NCBI GenBank assembly: GCA_965153355.1
Contig: OZ231126.1
Span: forward strand, 26,040,001 to 26,104,000
DNA: 64,000 bases
DNA from: Flaccisagitta enflata
Lineage: Eukaryota; Chaetognatha; Sagittoidea; Aphragmophora
Direction: 5' to 3'
Within the stretch, counting starts at the first letter, position 1. Every line of letters starts with the position of its first letter. Below, one piece after another: positions 14,877 to 25,182 of this stretch. The notes under the pieces were generated by a model. It did no database searches, was not told where the DNA came from, and saw only the letters and a list, made by a program, of their open reading frames with translations. The translations under genes and the position numbers were made by a program.

Positions 14877-15699
14877 TTGTTGTGATATTGTGTTCGTTGT
14901 GTCATGCATTGTGTGGTGCAGTGCTATGTGCTATGTGCTATGTGCTATGTGCTTTGTGCTATGTGTCATATGCTATGTGCAATATGGTCTTGATGGTTTG
15001 GCATATTGGATTTTGCTATGATTGTTTTCAGCTTCTATGTAAGTATTCTGTGGTTAGCAGTGGTGCACAGTGTTTCTTGACTAGATGTGGTTGCTAACAA
15101 ACAAACGTCCAGCTGCCACCAAAAATTTCACACAAAAATATTCGCCGATGATATCGTTGTTCATTGAGAGAAAGAACAAAAAAATTCCCATTAGCTTTCA
15201 GTTGAATTCTGTCCATGTTACATTCTGGTCTAAAATTGAAAGAATTTTGAGGACTAAACGCATCGCCCAAGTAACTTAAAACTTGAAAGGTGACCTGATC
15301 AGATGATGAACTGTATCCTTGAACCATCGTTGCTCCACCAGATTGTTCAGATAAATTGATATGAAAAAGATGTTCCTTTCTGGTCCAAGCAGGTGACAGC
15401 AGGCAATGCTTCCGTATTGATAAGAATGACCAAAATTTGTTTAGTAGTTTCCAAAAACAAAATTCTGCGGGACGTTGCGGGAAATTGTCTTAATAGAGGA
15501 TTTAAAAAATTACTGTTTAATTAACCTAAGAAAAAAAATCGACCAGGAAAACGTTTTTGTTTCCCGGTTTCTAAGATGCTACTTGGTAACCCAAAGATTC
15601 AGGTACCATTTCTTTGAACTGGAACAACGATGGTCAGTCGAAAATCCAGGTAGTCCGCCAGCGAATTTGGGTGCGTTCAGCAACGGGGAATGAACGCAT
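14877..15699. other. No gene recognised
   Basis: Starts with a short TGCTATGTGC repeat (about 14925-14985). The remainder is AT-rich with no domain signal. Confidence 0.5.
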
Positions 15700-16200
15700 G
15701 TTGATGAACAATGCCATACAGTCGTTCATGAACGACTAAAAAGAGGCTCTTGGCCAACGATTTTGTTCATAGAGGGCCATAAAAAGCCCGTTCATGAACG
15801 GCAAAAAAAATCCACTCCACCAACGAAATCGTTGGTGGAGTGGATTTTTTTGCTGTTCATGAACGACTCAATATGAATGTTCATGAACAATGGCATAGTA
15901 ATGTTGATGAACGATCATTAAAATGCATTTCATGAACAATCGAGTAAAAAAAAAGGAAAAAAAAAATTTAGAGAAAAAAAAATGTTGTTGGAGTGGGTTT
16001 GTTTAGCGGTTCATGAACGACCCAATATTGTAAGTTGATGAACAATAATGAAAAATTTTTCATAAACAATCGTTAAAACCATTTGATGAACGATTGCTTA
16101 TTGAGAAAAAAAAATGAAAAAAATTGAAGTTAAAAAAAAAAACTCGTTGTTGGAGTGGGTTTTTTTAGCTGTTCATGAATGACCCAATAATGTGTAATAA
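15700..16200. repeat. GTTCATGAACG palindrome array
   Basis: The 10-bp palindrome GTTCATGAAC and close variants recur about ten times, mixed with three copies of a GTTGKWGGAGTGGRTTTKTT unit (near 15830, 15982 and 16147). Spacing between the larger units is about 150-165 bp, giving a short satellite-like array separated by poly-A. Confidence 0.75.
15790..15864. repeat. Near-perfect 75 bp hairpin
   Basis: Arms GTTCATGAACGGC, an A tract and TCCACTCCACCAACGA pair with the same blocks inverted on the right, leaving a 2-base AA centre. The only irregularities are one base in the A/T tract and the base next to the outer GTTCATGAAC. If transcribed it would make a stem of more than 30 pairs. Confidence 0.9.
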
Positions 16201-16593
16201 TAAAAAGAAATTGTTCATAAACAATATCTAAACTTCATTTGAAAAACGATTGCTTTTGGAGAGAAAAAAAAAGGAAAGCTTAGAATGAAAAAAAAGAAGA
16301 AAATAATGATCTACCACGCGGATCAAAAAAAAAAAAAAAGATGGAATTTTAAATCTCTAATATTGCTAATGAATCTTAAGATAAGTTGTTAAAATCTAGG
16401 ACCATTTGAAAGCCTTTCGGAAGTACTTTAATTTGGTGCCAATCTCGTATTTCTATCTTTTTTGGTTAAAAAATGGCACTAGTTTGAATAAAAACATTGC
16501 ACATATCAGTTTCGCAATAGCTATGTAGATAAGGCCAAATTACAGCCAATAAGTGCGCCTCGCTTGATTAAGAATTATTGAATGAACATTTTT

Positions 16594-16775
16594 GATGAAT
16601 GAATGAATGAATTAATGAATGAATGAATGAATAAATGAATGAATGAATGAATGAATGAATGAATGAATGAATGAATGAATGAATGAATGAATGAATGAAT
16701 GAATGATTGAATGAATGAATGAATGAATGAGTGATTGAATGAATGAATGAATGAATGAATGAATGAATGAATGAA
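16594..16775. repeat. (TGAA)n microsatellite
   Basis: About 45 four-base units with a few point changes (TTAA, AAAT, GATT). Confidence 0.97.
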
Positions 16776-17492
16776 AATGAATGTGGTGAAGCATCAGAGG
16801 TGATAGGAATGAAGAAATACGTAAGACTCAGCCGTTTTGCACATTTGAAACATTTGCGTTACCAATCAACCAACCGACCAATCAACTGACGGACATGACC
16901 TCTTATATATAGCATCTGATTCATTCAGCGGTACCCGATGCCCCTAAGTTAGTGTATGTGGGAATGAGATTATGAGAGGGGCAGCGGCCCCAGAGGGGCC
17001 GATGACCTATGATTCCACATAGGACAATTTTCTCCGGTTTGAAAAGCTAGGTTGGGGGGGCTGAGAGGCCTGATTTTGGGTCTGAAAGGTCTGATTTAGG
17101 GTCTGAGAGGCATGATTTGGGGTATGAAAGGGACTGATTTGGGGGCTCAGGGGTCTAATTTGGGGTCTGAAAGGGCCTGGTTTGGGTTCTGGGAGGCCTG
17201 ATTTGGGGTCCAACAGGCCTGATATGGATCTGTGAGACCTGATTTGGTTCTGAAAGGCCTGATTTGGGGTCTCAGCGGTCTGATTTGGGGTCTGAAAGGG
17301 CCTGATTTAGGGTCTGAGATGCTTGATTTGGGGTCTGAAATGCTTAATTTGGGGTCTGAGAGGCCTGATTTGGGGTCTGAGAGGCCTAATTTGGGATCTA
17401 AGAGGCCTGATTTAGGGTCTGGAAGGCCTTTTGGGCAGCGGCCCTGAAGGGGACGATGTCCTGTAGAACACAGGGGGACTTTCGTTCGTTCA

Positions 17493-17496
17493 TCCG

Positions 17497-17540
<44 letters not shown>

Positions 17541-17541
17541 T
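17493..17541. repeat. (GTGC)n microsatellite
   Basis: About 12 GTGC units exactly where the sister element at 14352-14876 has (TTCG)n, so terminal microsatellite identity differs among GF copies. Confidence 0.93.
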
Positions 17542-17549
17542 CCCCCCCC

Positions 17550-17965
17550 ACTTTGAGACTCAAATCTCAGCCTCAAGGCTCAAATCCCAGCCTTGAGGCT
17601 CAAATCCCAGCCTCAAGGCTCAAGTCCCACCCAGCCTCGAGGCTCAAATCCCAACCTTGAGGCTCAAATCCCAGCCTCAAGGTTCAAATTCTCAGCCTCA
17701 AGGCTCAAATTCCATCCTCCAGACTCAAATCCCAGTCTCAAGGCTCAAATCCCAGCCTGGAGGCTCAAATCCCAGCCTTGAGGCTCAAATCCCAGCCTTG
17801 AGGCTCAAATCCCAGCCTCGAGGTTCAAATCCCAGCCTCGAGGCTCAAATCTCAGCCTTGAGGCTCAAATCCCAGCCTCAAGGTTCAAATCCCAGCCTCA
17901 AGGCTCAAATCCCAGCCTCGAGGCTCAGATCCCAGCCTCAAGCCTTAAATCCCAGCTTGATGCTC
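17550..17965. repeat. 20-bp tandem repeat, CTCAAATCCCAGCCTYRAGG
   Basis: About 20 units with variation mostly at the two bases before AGG. The centre CCTYRAGG is self-complementary, so units can pair with each other. Confidence 0.93.
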
Positions 17966-18436
17966 AAATCTGCACACACGGATGGACAAACGAACGAACA
18001 AACGAACAAAAGTCACCCTGTGTTCTACAGGACTTCGTTCCCTTCAGGGCCGCTGCCCTGCTACCCATCACCTACCATCACCTACATACACAGCAGGGCA
18101 ATGGGTATCGCTGACCACGTATTGCCCTTGGGCGACTGGTTATTGGGTCTGAGAGGCCTGATTTGGGGTCCGAAAGGTCTGAAAGGCCTGATTTGGTGTC
18201 TTAGAGGCCTGATTTGGGTTCAGAAGGGCTTCGTTTGTCTGGGAGGCTTGTTTTGAGGCTTGGGGGGGGGTGGGCGTACTGAAAACGGAAACCGGAGAAT
18301 ATTGCCCTATGTGGAATCATAGGTCATCGGCCCCTCCGGAGCCGCTGCCCAAAAAGCACAACGAAATGAGAGGCTATAAACTACAATCAGCGAAAGATGT
18401 TAAAAACATGGTACAGATTGCAACAAAATACAGAGA

Positions 18437-18890
18437 CAGTTAGGAACTGGCGATTCGGACTAGAGAGTCAGCCGGGAGATTGGTAAGCTGTTTTGTGAAG
18501 TTGTTACTGCGTTTGGTAACCAATTTCTCCCACGCTGGGCGACCTAACATATTTTGCAGGTCAGTCACACTCTCTCGATAAGAGTAACCCAATAATTTGC
18601 GAAAAATGCTATTGTATGCGACTCTTTTTTTACTCGATTGTTTTTTGTCGGCTACGTGACCAACTTCAACTGCATATGACAGCAATGAAACACAGTGAGC
18701 TTCTATCAAGCGGAGCATCACAATGTCGTCGGACTTCCCGTTGACTCGGAGAATGGAGTTGAGAGCCCGGTAGAATTTGCTGAGAATGTCCTCAACACAG
18801 CATCCAAATCTGCGGCCGTGAACTAGCGTCACTCCCAAGTGCTTCCATTTCTCTACCCACTCTATGGGAGCAGAGTTCAATAAGCCTCCG
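18437..18890 (-). pseudogene. LINE reverse transcriptase C-terminal fragment
   Basis: Minus-strand frame of about 150 codons. It begins in the RT thumb region (EWVEKWKHLGVTLV) and continues with FYRALNSILRV, LRLIEAHCVSLLSYAVE and the C-terminal YNSIFRKLLGY and SVTDLQNMLGRPAWE segments typical of arthropod and other invertebrate LINEs. The catalytic part is gone: an HT element (18885-19014) abuts the upstream side. The frame ends at a stop near 18438. It differs from the LINE at 4469-6055, so two LINE lineages are present. Confidence 0.8.
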
Positions 18891-19014
18891 TAGTCCGCAA
18901 ATAAAAGTATCTAAACGCTCGTTTTCCCACTTTTCAACTTGACGACGCCAGACCGGCGGACCGACCGATTGACGGACGGACAAAGCCTCTTTTAGAATTG
19001 CATGTCTGCAACTA
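18885..19014 (-). mobile_element. HT family element, GTTGCGGAC subfamily
   Basis: The minus-strand start is TTAGTTGCAGACATGCAA, then TTCTAAAAGAGGCTTTGTCC and GTCCGTC repeats, then AAGTTGAAAAGTGGGAAAAC and a TTTGCGGACTACGG end. It breaks the LINE fragment at 18437-18890. Confidence 0.68.
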
Positions 19015-19161
19015 AAAAATGTCACTTGATCACTAGGGCAGGAGCAGTGAGGCCAAAGACCGCAAAAAACAAAAAAAAGTAAAGTGCGATGGACGGACGG
19101 ACCAATGGACGGACCGACGGACCGACAAAGCGGGGTGTAGAGTCGCGTAGCACGCAACTAA
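19015..19161 (-). mobile_element. HT family element, 5' part
   Basis: On the minus strand it starts TTAGTTGCGTGCTACGCGAC, then TCTACACCCCGCTTTGTCGG, and reaches CACTGCTCCTGCCCTAGTG. Its 3' hairpin is missing; the next HT copy begins immediately, so this copy was truncated by or joined to the one at 18885-19014. Confidence 0.7.
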
Positions 19162-19175
19162 AAAGTTTGACAGAC

Positions 19176-20340
19176 CTGATATAAAAAAAGAATTGGCTGA
19201 TTTCGATGTCTATTTCGATGAGGATCCTTCAACAAGCTTCTGAAGTGCCACGTCGACGCCATCAGCATCCCAGCCTCTCAAAAATCAGCATGTCACTGCA
19301 GCAACAACTGATGCACACGATGCCACGGTATACAGGCCCATTTCAAACAGTTTAGGCCAGCCAAATTCGAGTTGTCCCTCAAAACACTCAAAAACGCCTT
19401 CAACTCTTCAACTGAAGCACTTGACGAGCCGCTGCAGCCAAACAACTTGGAGGAGGGCCCCAAGACTAAGCAGGCGTCTACATCAACTAAAGGGCTAACA
19501 AACGCACCATCCATGACCCTCTTGCTTCTTCCGTTTCTCGAGCAGTTTCAAAAAACCGAAAATGTCACAAAACGCCCAAATCTGAATCCGCACAGTGGAT
19601 CATAACAAAAAATGGCGAAAAAAAGCTCATCTTCGTTTCAGAAAGAGTTCGGAGGATCAAAGAAGATCAGTTTGATAGATCTCGACCTGCTGAATCTGCT
19701 TACGCTATTTTCAAGAACGTCGCTCCAACCGTTTCGAAGATACAGAGCGTCAAAGCCAAAAATCTTCAGCATAGCTGCCAAAAATCAATTTTTAAGCACA
19801 AATTCAGAAAACCTCAATTTCCATATGAAGGATGCCTGAGCACTGAAAATTTTCAAATTTGACAGTTTGTGCTTGCCGAAGTCAATGGCAGGTCCCCAAG
19901 CATGAGAAATTTACCATTTTGGAGATAAAGACTGATGAAGTTGCAAATAAAGAAATTTCCAAAATTCAAACAGAAAAACTTAGATTTCTCGGTGACAAAG
20001 AATGTCGGAGCTCTGAAAAATTGCATGTTGACAGTTTATGCCGTGCCAAAGCTAACGGTGATGTCCGTGTCCACGAGAAATCTACCGTGTCAGCGCCAGA
20101 GACCGGCAAAGTTCCAAACCCAAAAATTTCCGAACTTCAAGCCGTAATCAACGCAGTTGACTATTATGATATTGATATGAAGAAAAGGCACATCAACAGG
20201 TACTTGATCCAGATTTTAGGCAACTTCTAAACGACGCCAGGACTGGTGTACAGTTCAGGAAAATCTCACTCGGTGATTCATACATCTACGTCAAAGTCTC
20301 AAACGGTCCCACTAGACCGTTTGTTCCGCTTAATTTTTGA
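19176..20340 (+). pseudogene. Unit A, decayed copy
   Basis: Degraded copy of the Ser/Thr/Lys-rich frame best preserved at 29870-30622. It begins at CTGATATAAAAAAAGAATTG and lacks the start region. Frameshifts break it into short pieces, one of which (19859-20230) ends in YDIDMKKRHINRYLIQILGNF minus its last residue. After the stop another frame has GDSYIYVKVSNGP, seen in all copies. No known domain recognised. Confidence 0.6.
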
Positions 20341-20359
20341 AAGAAGATATTAGACGTCA

Positions 20360-20960
20360 TTGAAAATTTCAGCGAGAAGAAATTTTAGCGAGGAAAAATT
20401 TCAATAAGAAAAAATTTTAGCAAGAAACAATTCTAACGAAAAAAATTTAACAAAAAAAATTTTAGCGAAAAAATTTTAGCAAGAAAAAATTTAAGTATAA
20501 AAGATTTTTACGAAAAAATTCTAATAACCAAGATTTTAGTAAAAAAAATTTTAACAAAAAACATTTTAGCAAAAAAATTTTAGTAAGAAAAACTTTAAGC
20601 AAGAAAAATTTTAGCGAGAAACATTTTAGCGAGAAAAATTTAAGCAAAAAAATTTTTTAACTAAATTTTTTTCGCCAAATGTTTTTTGCTAAAATTTTTT
20701 CTCGCTAAAATTTTTTCTTGCTAAAATGTTTTTGCTAAAATTTTTCTCGCTAAAATTTTTTTTATAAAGATTTTACTCGCTAAAATTTTTGTCATTAGAT
20801 TTTTCTCGTTAAAATTTTTTTTGCTAAAATTTTTCTGGCTAAAATTTTTTCTCGCTATAATTTTTCGCTTAAATTTTTTTCGTTAAATTTTTCTCGTTAA
20901 AATCGTTTCTTGCTAAAATTTTTCCTCGTTAATATTTCTTCTTGCTAAAATTTTCAATGA
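20360..20960. repeat. AAATTTTAGC array inside the A/A' foldback
   Basis: Left of about 20650 the unit reads AAATTTTAGCRAGAAAA; right of it the complement GCTAAAATTTTTTCTYGCTA predominates. The array is thus itself an inverted repeat at the hinge of unit A. Individual 13-17 bp units are variable. A matching array lies at 29060-29670 in the other palindrome arm. Confidence 0.88.
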
Positions 20961-20989
20961 CGTCAAATATCAAAAATTTAGCAGAACAA

Positions 20990-22192
20990 ACGATCTAGCG
21001 GAACCATTTGAGTCATTGACGTAGATGTATGAATCCCCAAGTGGGATTTTCCTGAACTGTAAACCAGTCCTGGTGTTGTTTAGAAGTTGCCTAAAATCTG
21101 GATCAAGTGCCTGTTGATGTGCCAATTCTTCATATCAATATCATAATGGTCAACTGCGTTGATTACGGCTTGAAGTTCGGAAATTTTTGGGTTTGGGACT
21201 TTGCCGGTCTCTGGCGCTGAAACGGTAGATTTCTCTTGGACACGGACATCACCATTAGCTTCGGCACGGCATAAACTGTCAACATGCAATTTTTCAGAGC
21301 TCCGACATTCTTTGTCACCGAGAAATCTAAGTTTTTCTGTTTGAAATTCGGAAATTTTTTTATTTGCAACTTCATCAGTCTTTATCTCCAAACGGTAAAT
21401 TTCTCATGCTTGGGGACCTCGCCATTGACTTCGGCACGGCACAAACTGTCAAATTGAAAATTTTCAGTGCTCAGGCATCCTTTGTCACGGAGAAATTGAG
21501 GTTTTTCTGAATTTGTGCTTAAAAATCCAGTTTTCGGCGCACTGTGCTAAAGATTTTTGGCTTTGACGCTCTGTATCTTCGAAATGGTTGGAGCGACGTT
21601 CTCGAAAATAGCGTAGGCAGATTCAGCAGGTCGAGATCTATCAAACTGATCTTTTTTCGATTCCTCCGAACTCTTCTGAGAGCCGGAGATAGGTTTTTTC
21701 ACCATTTTTCCCTGTTGTGATCCACTGTGAGGTTCAGATTTGGGCGTTTTGGTGATATTTTCGGTTTTGTCGAAGCACTGCTCGAGAACGGGAGGGGCTA
21801 GAGGGTCGCGGATGGTCGCGTTTGTTAGCCCTTTAGTTGATGTAGACGCCTGCTTAGTCTTGGGGCCCTTCTCCAAGTGGTTTGGCTGCAGCGCCTCGTC
21901 AAGTGCTTCAGTTGAAGGCGTTTTTGAGTGTTTTGAGGGACAACTCGAATTTGGCTGGCCTAAACTCTTTGAAATGGGCCTTTTTACCGTGGCATCGTGT
22001 GCATCAGTTGTTGCTGCAGTGACATGCTGATTTTTGAGAGGCTGGGATGCTGCTGGCGTCGACGAGGCACTTGAGAAGCTTGTTGAAGGATCCTCATCGA
22101 AATAGACATCGAAATCAGCCAATTCTTTTTTTATATCAGCAAACATTTTTCTCTGCTTCTCTCGAATGTTGTCGGATGCGACTGGGGACGCA
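20990..22192 (-). pseudogene. Unit A', Ser/Thr/Lys-rich frame downstream of RT-RNase H
   Basis: From the ATG at 22146 a 199-codon frame runs to a TAG at 21547, where the sister copy (29870-30622) has CAG. A second frame (21080-21391) continues the same protein to ILGNF and a stop. The predicted protein is low-complexity, with DFDVYFDEDPSTSFSSASS near the start, several KTPSTEALDE-like stretches, and no visible zinc knuckle, protease or integrase motif. Ignoring the SINE at 22205-22533, the frame is in phase with the RT-RNase H frame upstream, so it looks like the C-terminal part of one polyprotein. Function unknown. Confidence 0.6.
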
Positions 22193-22204
22193 AAGGTGAC
22201 TTTG

Positions 22205-22533
22205 AGGGGTGGGGGATAGCTCAGAGGTAGCGTGTGAGCTCGTGGCCCTCTGGGTCACGAGTTCGAGTCCTGTCTTGGACGAGTCTTTTCAACGGAGGTT
22301 GGAATCCTCAACCATGCGATCGGGCTCTAGGAGGGGTTGCCTGGTGAATCCAGTAAAAACAGCTAGCTAGACGGGAGGGTTGGAAGGGTGGAAGGGTGGG
22401 TAACAATGGATCCGGACAGGGGCGCCTCGAATGGTGGATCTGCGTAACTGCGTTGGCAGGCAGAACGCCCCTTACTGTACAATAGTATGGGAAACTTCCA
22501 CTCCTCCCAAGTGGCAACAACAACAACAACAAC
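22205..22533 (+). mobile_element. tRNA-headed SINE with 12 bp target duplication
   Basis: The head has A-box-like TAGCTCAGAGGTAG, a D-stem GCTC/GAGC, an anticodon-type stem TCGTG/CACGA and B-box-like GAGTTCGAGTCC. The body is non-tRNA and ends in (CAA)n. The flanks are the direct repeat AAGGTGACTTTG at 22193-22204 and 22534-22545, a clean LINE-type target duplication. It interrupts the RT-RNase H/unit A' frame. The anticodon loop is oversized (about 10 bases) and there is no 3' acceptor match, so it is a SINE and not a tRNA gene. Transcription would be by RNA polymerase III. Confidence 0.88.
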
Positions 22534-22545
22534 AAGGTGACTTTG

Positions 22546-23558
22546 CATTGACGAGAGGCTGGAGGATCTGCGGCGGATGCAGTTCTTGAAGGCTGCGAGA
22601 TTGATGAGATGGTTGGTTGACTTTGGATTGGTTTCAAATGATGGCAGAAACAAAATGATGAGATTGTAGCTGAACTTTGCAACATGTCCAAATGTTGCAA
22701 GAAGACATGACGGTCATTGGCAACTGACAAGATGTTGGAGACAGATGCTGCTGCTTTGTTGGAGAGGATCCCAAAGTTACTTTTACCCTCTAGATAGCGG
22801 ATATCAGTAGTAAATTTGGCTATCTCTGACAACTGATTTGTTTGCCTTGCTGTTGGTGCGTCAGTTTTCTTGTGGATTGAAGGCACCAAGCTTTGGTGGT
22901 CAGTATAAAGAGTAAAAGGGCGGCCTTCCGCCATGTGTTTAAAATGTTGTATGGCCTTGTGAGCAGCATTAAGCTCTCTGTCGTAAGGACACCAGTTTTG
23001 TCGACTGTCGAGTGTCGATAGCTTTTTGGACCAAAAGGCCAACGGTTCCCATCCATGAGGGCCTCTCTGCTCAATGACAGCTCCCATCGTGACATCTGAA
23101 GCATCTGTTGTGATGGCAAGTAGGAGATTGGGATCAGGATGGTGGAGCATTGTCGAGTTAGCCAATGCATCTTTGATCGAGTCAAAAGATGTCTGCATAT
23201 CTTCAGACCAGTTTAGCCTTTTTGGACTTGCTTTCAAGGCATCGAAAAAGTAATAGAGATGGTGGGCTGCTGCCTTGACAAAACGACCATAATAATTTAC
23301 CATCCCTAGAAATCTCCTGAGCTCTTTGATTGAGGTGGGTGGGCGGGTCTTTTTGATAGCCTCTTCCTTCTCAGGGAGTGGACGGATACCATTTGCGTCG
23401 ACGAGATGGCCCAGAAATTCGACTGATGACGCCCCCAGGATACACTTTTTCCTGTTCACCACGAGACCATTCTCTTCCAAAATCTTGAAGACACGCTCCA
23501 AGTCCTTGAGATGCTCTTCTTTTGTGGCTGAAGCAATCAAAATATCGTCAAGATATTT
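22546..23558 (-). pseudogene. Ty3/gypsy-type RT (C-terminal part) and RNase H
   Basis: Read from 23558 down, the frame starts exactly at the catalytic YLDD of the RT palm (KYLDDILIAS), then EFLGHLVDANGIRPLPEK and RRFLGMVNYYGRFV. The RNase H domain follows, with TTDASDVTMGAVIEQ (catalytic D), ELNAAHKAIQHF (E) and FTLYTDHQSLV (D), ending at TTDIRYLEGKSN near 22788. The N-terminal half of RT, protease and gag are absent: just before KYLDD lies AT-rich non-coding sequence, and the break is the same in the other palindrome arm. No integrase HHCC/DDE follows; unit A' occupies that place. Retroelement remnant, not functional. Confidence 0.88.
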
Positions 23559-23579
23559 ATAATTTTTATTTTCCGCTTA

Positions 23580-24307
23580 AATTCTTGCAGAATTTCCAAA
23601 AATAATTTCTAGGCAAAAAGAAAAAAATTTGGGAGAAAAAAAGTGTTTTTTGAAAAAATTTATTGATTTTATTTAGCGACTTCCCTTCAGTTTTGAGTGA
23701 AAAAAAACATATTTGGATTCAGCATAGTGAATACTACAAAACAATGCTTTAATAATCAATCAGTTTGTCCCCTTAATTCGGAAATTTTTAAATCTGACTT
23801 TGCTTGTCTGTATCGCAGAAACTGTAGGTTCTACGCACCTGCGGATATTGCTATTAGAACTCACGCATCCCAGGATTAAACCCTTGGTGGAAAAAAATGG
23901 CCAAGTGTTGTGAACCCCCTAGGCATGTTTAAAACCAAAAATAAAAAAAATCGACTTGGAAATATAGCATCTGTAGCTTAATCAAAGCAGAAATAAAGCA
24001 TTTTTCAGTATCTTAAAAGCTAAAAATCATAGTTTTCCTTTCTATAAGTATGATAAAATAGTTAAACAGTGTGGCAATAGCTGCTGTAATAATATTTAAC
24101 CCCTTAAAAATAGCTCAGAGGCATCTTGTACAAATTAAAGCACAAACTACCACAAAACAGCAAATTTGGGTTTTTCTAGTATACCTAAGATATTTTTATG
24201 CCCTGATTTACAATTGGTTTCTTCAATCTAGTTGTCAGAGGTTCAAACATGGGTATTTTTACTGTTACTATACATTTTTGTAGTTTTTTTGATTTTTGAA
24301 AATAATA
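23580..24307. other. AT-rich segment shared by both P1 arms, unknown
   Basis: Very low GC, no coding frame. It is nearly identical to 25806-26535 in inverted orientation, including CACCTGCGGATATTGCTAT. It lies directly upstream of the truncated RT in both arms. Confidence 0.55.
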
Positions 24308-24829
24308 ACGGGTGGTCTTTAAAAAGGTAGCTTTTAATTTTTTTGATATTATTTTTAAAATTTCTCCTAAGTAAAAAATTTTTTTTTAGCTATCTAGATA
24401 TGATCGTCGCCCACATATTCTATTATGCACATTTTTTAGCAGGATCAATATTTTTCATTTTATTTTTAAAAAACTAAAGATTTTTGCTTAAATTTGATTA
24501 AAAATCAATGATTTTAACAGAATTTACTTTTGAATGAAGATAGTTGAATAAAAGTGGGTCTTGGGAAACCATAAAAACCAAAACTTTTTAAGTGAAAAAC
24601 TTAATGCATACCTAAAACACTAATAATAATCATGTATTGTTTTTAGTTAGAAACAAGCAATAATGCTCAGAAAAAAATATTTTGGTTTATCATACATAAT
24701 TTGAATTTGTATATTTTGATCGTATATACAAATTCAGAGATTCATCATTTCAAATATTCACATAATAAGCAGTTATAAACAGTTTTTCTTTTATTCAGAT
24801 ACAGAGCTACTTTTTTTAAGTCCACCCGG
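24308..24829. mobile_element. MITE present in one palindrome arm only
   Basis: Inverted ends of about 23 bp: ACGGGTGGTCTTTAAAAAGG at the left and the complement of TTTTTTTAAGTCCACCCGG at the right. TA flanks at 24306-24307 and 24830-24831. The equivalent point of the other arm (TA at 25804-25805) has a single TA and no element, a precise empty site. Interior is AT-rich and non-coding. Tc1/mariner-type non-autonomous element. Confidence 0.92.
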
Positions 24830-25089
24830 TATTTGCAGGCCTTTTTTTAGTAAATTTTTTGACAGAGCCAATCAGGCTCTCTCCTCACAATTTTACAGAG
24901 CCCGACTGAAAAACAGCGAGCCCGACAAAAAACAGTCATTTTTGTCAATTTCCTGATCATGTAAGCCTACATTGTGGCACTGGCATATGGCAATGGTTTT
25001 TTGTACCTCTGAGAACGAGGCCAAATATACGGTTTCCCTAATTCTGTGCGGGTGGACAGGGGCAGTAGCCAGGTTCATCAAGTATATGG

Positions 25090-25090
25090 G

Positions 25091-25156
<66 letters not shown>

Positions 25157-25182
25157 AGACACACACACACACACACACACCT
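25090..25182. repeat. (CA)n microsatellite at the left edge of the P1 spacer
   Basis: About 45 CA units with two CAGACA interruptions. Sequence identity between the P1 arms stops on entering this tract; on the other side only GTGTGCTGCCC remains of it. Confidence 0.95.

Larger units (their letters stand above)
17430..18139. mobile_element. Nested GF family element
   Basis: Left end GGGCAGCGGCCCTGAAGGGG, GACGATGTCCTGTAGAACAC, (TTCG) then (GTGC)n. Right end inverted, with GTGTTCTACAGGACTTCG and GGGCCGCTGCCC, then a tail CAGGGCAATGGGTATCGCTG to TTGCCCTTGGGCGACTGG. Its core is a 20-bp tandem repeat (17550-17965), different from that of the host element, although the termini are shared. It inserted into the tandem repeats of another GF copy. 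Confidence 0.8.
16925..18353. mobile_element. GF family foldback with a second GF element nested inside
   Basis: Outer ends are GGGGCAGCGGCCCCAGAGGG, GCCGATGACCTATGATTCCA at 16977 and the inverted form ending GGAGCCGCTGCCC at 18350. Outside the left core is the family tail (CAGCGGTACCCGATGCCCC). The core is a 21-22 bp tandem repeat near GGTCTGAGAGGCCTGATTTG at 17040-17425 that resumes at 18145-18250, because the element at 17430-18139 has split it. Reading frames across this region are repeat translations. Confidence 0.8.
19176..25093. repeat. Palindrome P1, left arm
   Basis: This arm reads, left to right: unit A (plus), AAATTTTAGC array, unit A inverted, SINE, RT-RNase H (minus), an AT-rich unknown segment, a MITE, and a unique stretch ending GTATATGGGCAGCACACA. 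The right arm (25536-30862) has the same blocks in reverse order and opposite strand. Coordinates of homologous points sum to about 50110 in the RT region and about 50640 near the centre. The shift is the 522 bp MITE present only here, plus its TA. Confidence 0.9.

Noticed and set aside
14210-18256. Frames of 60-199 codons with repeated SQPQGSNP- or LRGQISG-like peptides
   Set aside because: They follow the tandem cores of GF elements, switch strand with the inversion and have no independent start or domain.
21740-22030. Plus-strand 96-codon frame
   Set aside because: Antisense shadow of unit A'.
22208-22280. Stand-alone tRNA gene
   Set aside because: The anticodon loop is too large, the acceptor stem does not close, and the sequence is the head of a SINE with target duplications and a CAA tail.
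22308-22545. C-terminal extension LLLLLLLPLG... of the RT-RNase H frame
   Set aside because: This part is antisense SINE sequence ((CAA)n tail read as Leu codons), not retroelement protein.
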